NCBI GenBank assembly: GCA_045542415.1 | Contig: JAZQKZ010000002.1 | Location: 1-64,000 of the forward strand | From: UMGS1958 sp045542415 | GTDB taxonomy: Bacteria > Bacillota > Clostridia > UBA1381 | Length of the DNA stretch: 64,000 bases | Reading direction: 5' to 3' | Part shown: positions 63,353-64,000 of the stretch, in pieces | Layout: each line of letters begins with the position of its first letter | How positions within the stretch are numbered: position 1 is the stretch's first letter | Position numbers and translations under genes: made by a program | The notes under the pieces: generated by a model | What the model saw: the letters and a program-made list of their open reading frames with translations, nothing else | The model's database searches: none | Told to the model about the DNA's origin: nothing

Positions 63353-64000
63353 TTAATATTTTTCATCCAGAAATTGCTGTACCTGTTTGATAACCTCAGC
63401 ACGAATAGCTTCCAATCCTTGTTCTTTCGCCTTTCTATTCGCTTCCCTTACTCTTTCTTCTGCGTCCGAATAATACCCGAGGCACAGTGGTCTGTATAAT
63501 TCCGCATAAATTTCACTCACTCGTGCAATTTCTCCACTGACAGAAGTGGTGTCAAAAACGAATCCCGATGTAATATACGGAAAATAAACATCCGTATCCA
63601 GTAACTGACCGTATTTTTCTCTTTCCTGTCTCGATAAAGCTGCATCAATTCGCATCGGCATATTAGGATTTACGCATAACTCATAAATCGGAAATTTATA
63701 AACCTCATTTTTAATTCTATCTTTCGGTATTTCATACATATACTCGCCGATAGGATTCCAGTCTCTGCCTTTTATTCCAAGCGCAAACAAATCACGGTTT
63801 TCCGCATCCGAGAAAAGCCAGTCCAAAAACCTCATAGTATAATCTGTTTTCTGACTAGTTACCGGAATTGCCAATGAATTATTCGCTCTCCAGTCACGCA
63901 CAATTGATCCGTCTTCTATTTCGCCCGCATAATCGCCGTAATAGAAAAGCTCATATTCCGCTGCGGGATTCAGGTTACGGAAAAGATCTGTATTTATCAG
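63353..64000 (-). CDS. Second LplA-like solute-binding protein (3' part, runs off right edge)
   Basis: 216 codons are visible; the frame remains open to the window edge, so this is the C-terminal part only. DYTMRFLDWLFSDAENRDLFALGIKGRDWNPIGE, then IYELCVNPNMPMRIDAALS, PYITSGFVFDTTSVSGEIARVSEIYAELY and AIRAEVIKQVQQFLDEKY are the DUF3502 end seen in the binding protein at 57318-58883. It lies 15 bp before the sensor gene, so a binding protein and an AraC sensor form one unit. It could feed the same permeases or help the sensor detect its ligand. Confidence 0.88.
   Translation of the reverse strand: MINTDLFRNLNPAAEYELFYYGDYAGEIEDGSIVRDWRANNSLAIPVTSQKTDYTMRFLDWLFSDAENRDLFALGIKGRDWNPIGEYMYEIPKDRIKNEVYKFPIYELCVNPNMPMRIDAALSRQEREKYGQLLDTDVYFPYITSGFVFDTTSVSGEIARVSEIYAELYRPLCLGYYSDAEERVREANRKAKEQGLEAIRAEVIKQVQQFLDEKY

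Overview
The window looks like a chromosomal segment of a low-to-moderate GC Gram-positive anaerobe of the class Clostridia, probably a gut plant-polysaccharide degrader. The signs are sigma-A promoters with AGGAGG-type ribosome sites, an SLH-domain (S-layer anchored) giant protein, LplB/YtcP-type sugar ABC permeases with DUF3502 solute-binding lipoproteins, YesS-like AraC sensors, DUF1385/DUF5685/Mfd/Pth housekeeping genes of clostridial type, and an ICE backbone typical of Lachnospiraceae/Oscillospiraceae. The genus cannot be fixed from the window alone.

Layout. (1) 1-~8,900, minus strand: one end of an integrative/conjugative element: part of a giant ArdC-like/N6-methylase (helicase) gene broken by an in-frame TAA, five small accessory genes, a self-contained AAA-ATPase/DUF4143 cargo unit with its own promoter and terminator, a 36-residue DUF3789 membrane peptide, parB and a replication-type HTH gene. 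The element ends inside the 5' end of a cell-wall amidase gene. (2) ~8,900-26,000: chromosomal core: amidase (5'-truncated), serC-serA, a GH95 enzyme, then on the minus strand a DUF5685-DnaJ-DUF1385-prmC-tgt-TOPRIM-GNAT cluster, a PrsA-like foldase lipoprotein, mfd and pth. (3) 26,200-27,800: a scar: a 5'-truncated tyrosine recombinase behind a perfect consensus promoter, a frameshifted remnant of a small gene with two palindromic operators, and an array of three large imperfect hairpins sharing a loop motif. (4) 27,827-64,000: a polysaccharide-utilisation locus.

How the locus could work (inference). Extracellular proteins (an SLH/cohesin-like scaffold, LamG/Ig/CBM-like binding proteins, two very large toroid-like presumed depolymerases sharing a novel N-terminal module, and a beta-helix protein) capture and cut an acidic, arabinose-containing polysaccharide at the cell surface. 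Lipoprotein binding proteins and a CUT1-type permease pair import the oligosaccharides. Two cytoplasmic GH43 enzymes, a GH51 arabinofuranosidase, a GH88 unsaturated uronyl hydrolase and a ManA-type isomerase then finish them. Control is probably by a membrane-spanning AraC sensor next to the transporter and by an unusual double AraC protein next to the GH51 gene. The transporter promoter at 60,879-60,907 could drive a run of nearly abutting genes of about 24 kb.

The observations most likely to be new are the three-hairpin array (27,384-27,788), the paired giant secreted proteins with the shared FG-x-x-ESE module, the SLH protein with about 800 uncharacterised residues after its SLH repeats, the tandem-duplicated AraC regulator, and the 54-residue ITTSG peptide gene that follows the beta-helix protein. 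I saw no tRNA, rRNA or CRISPR array.
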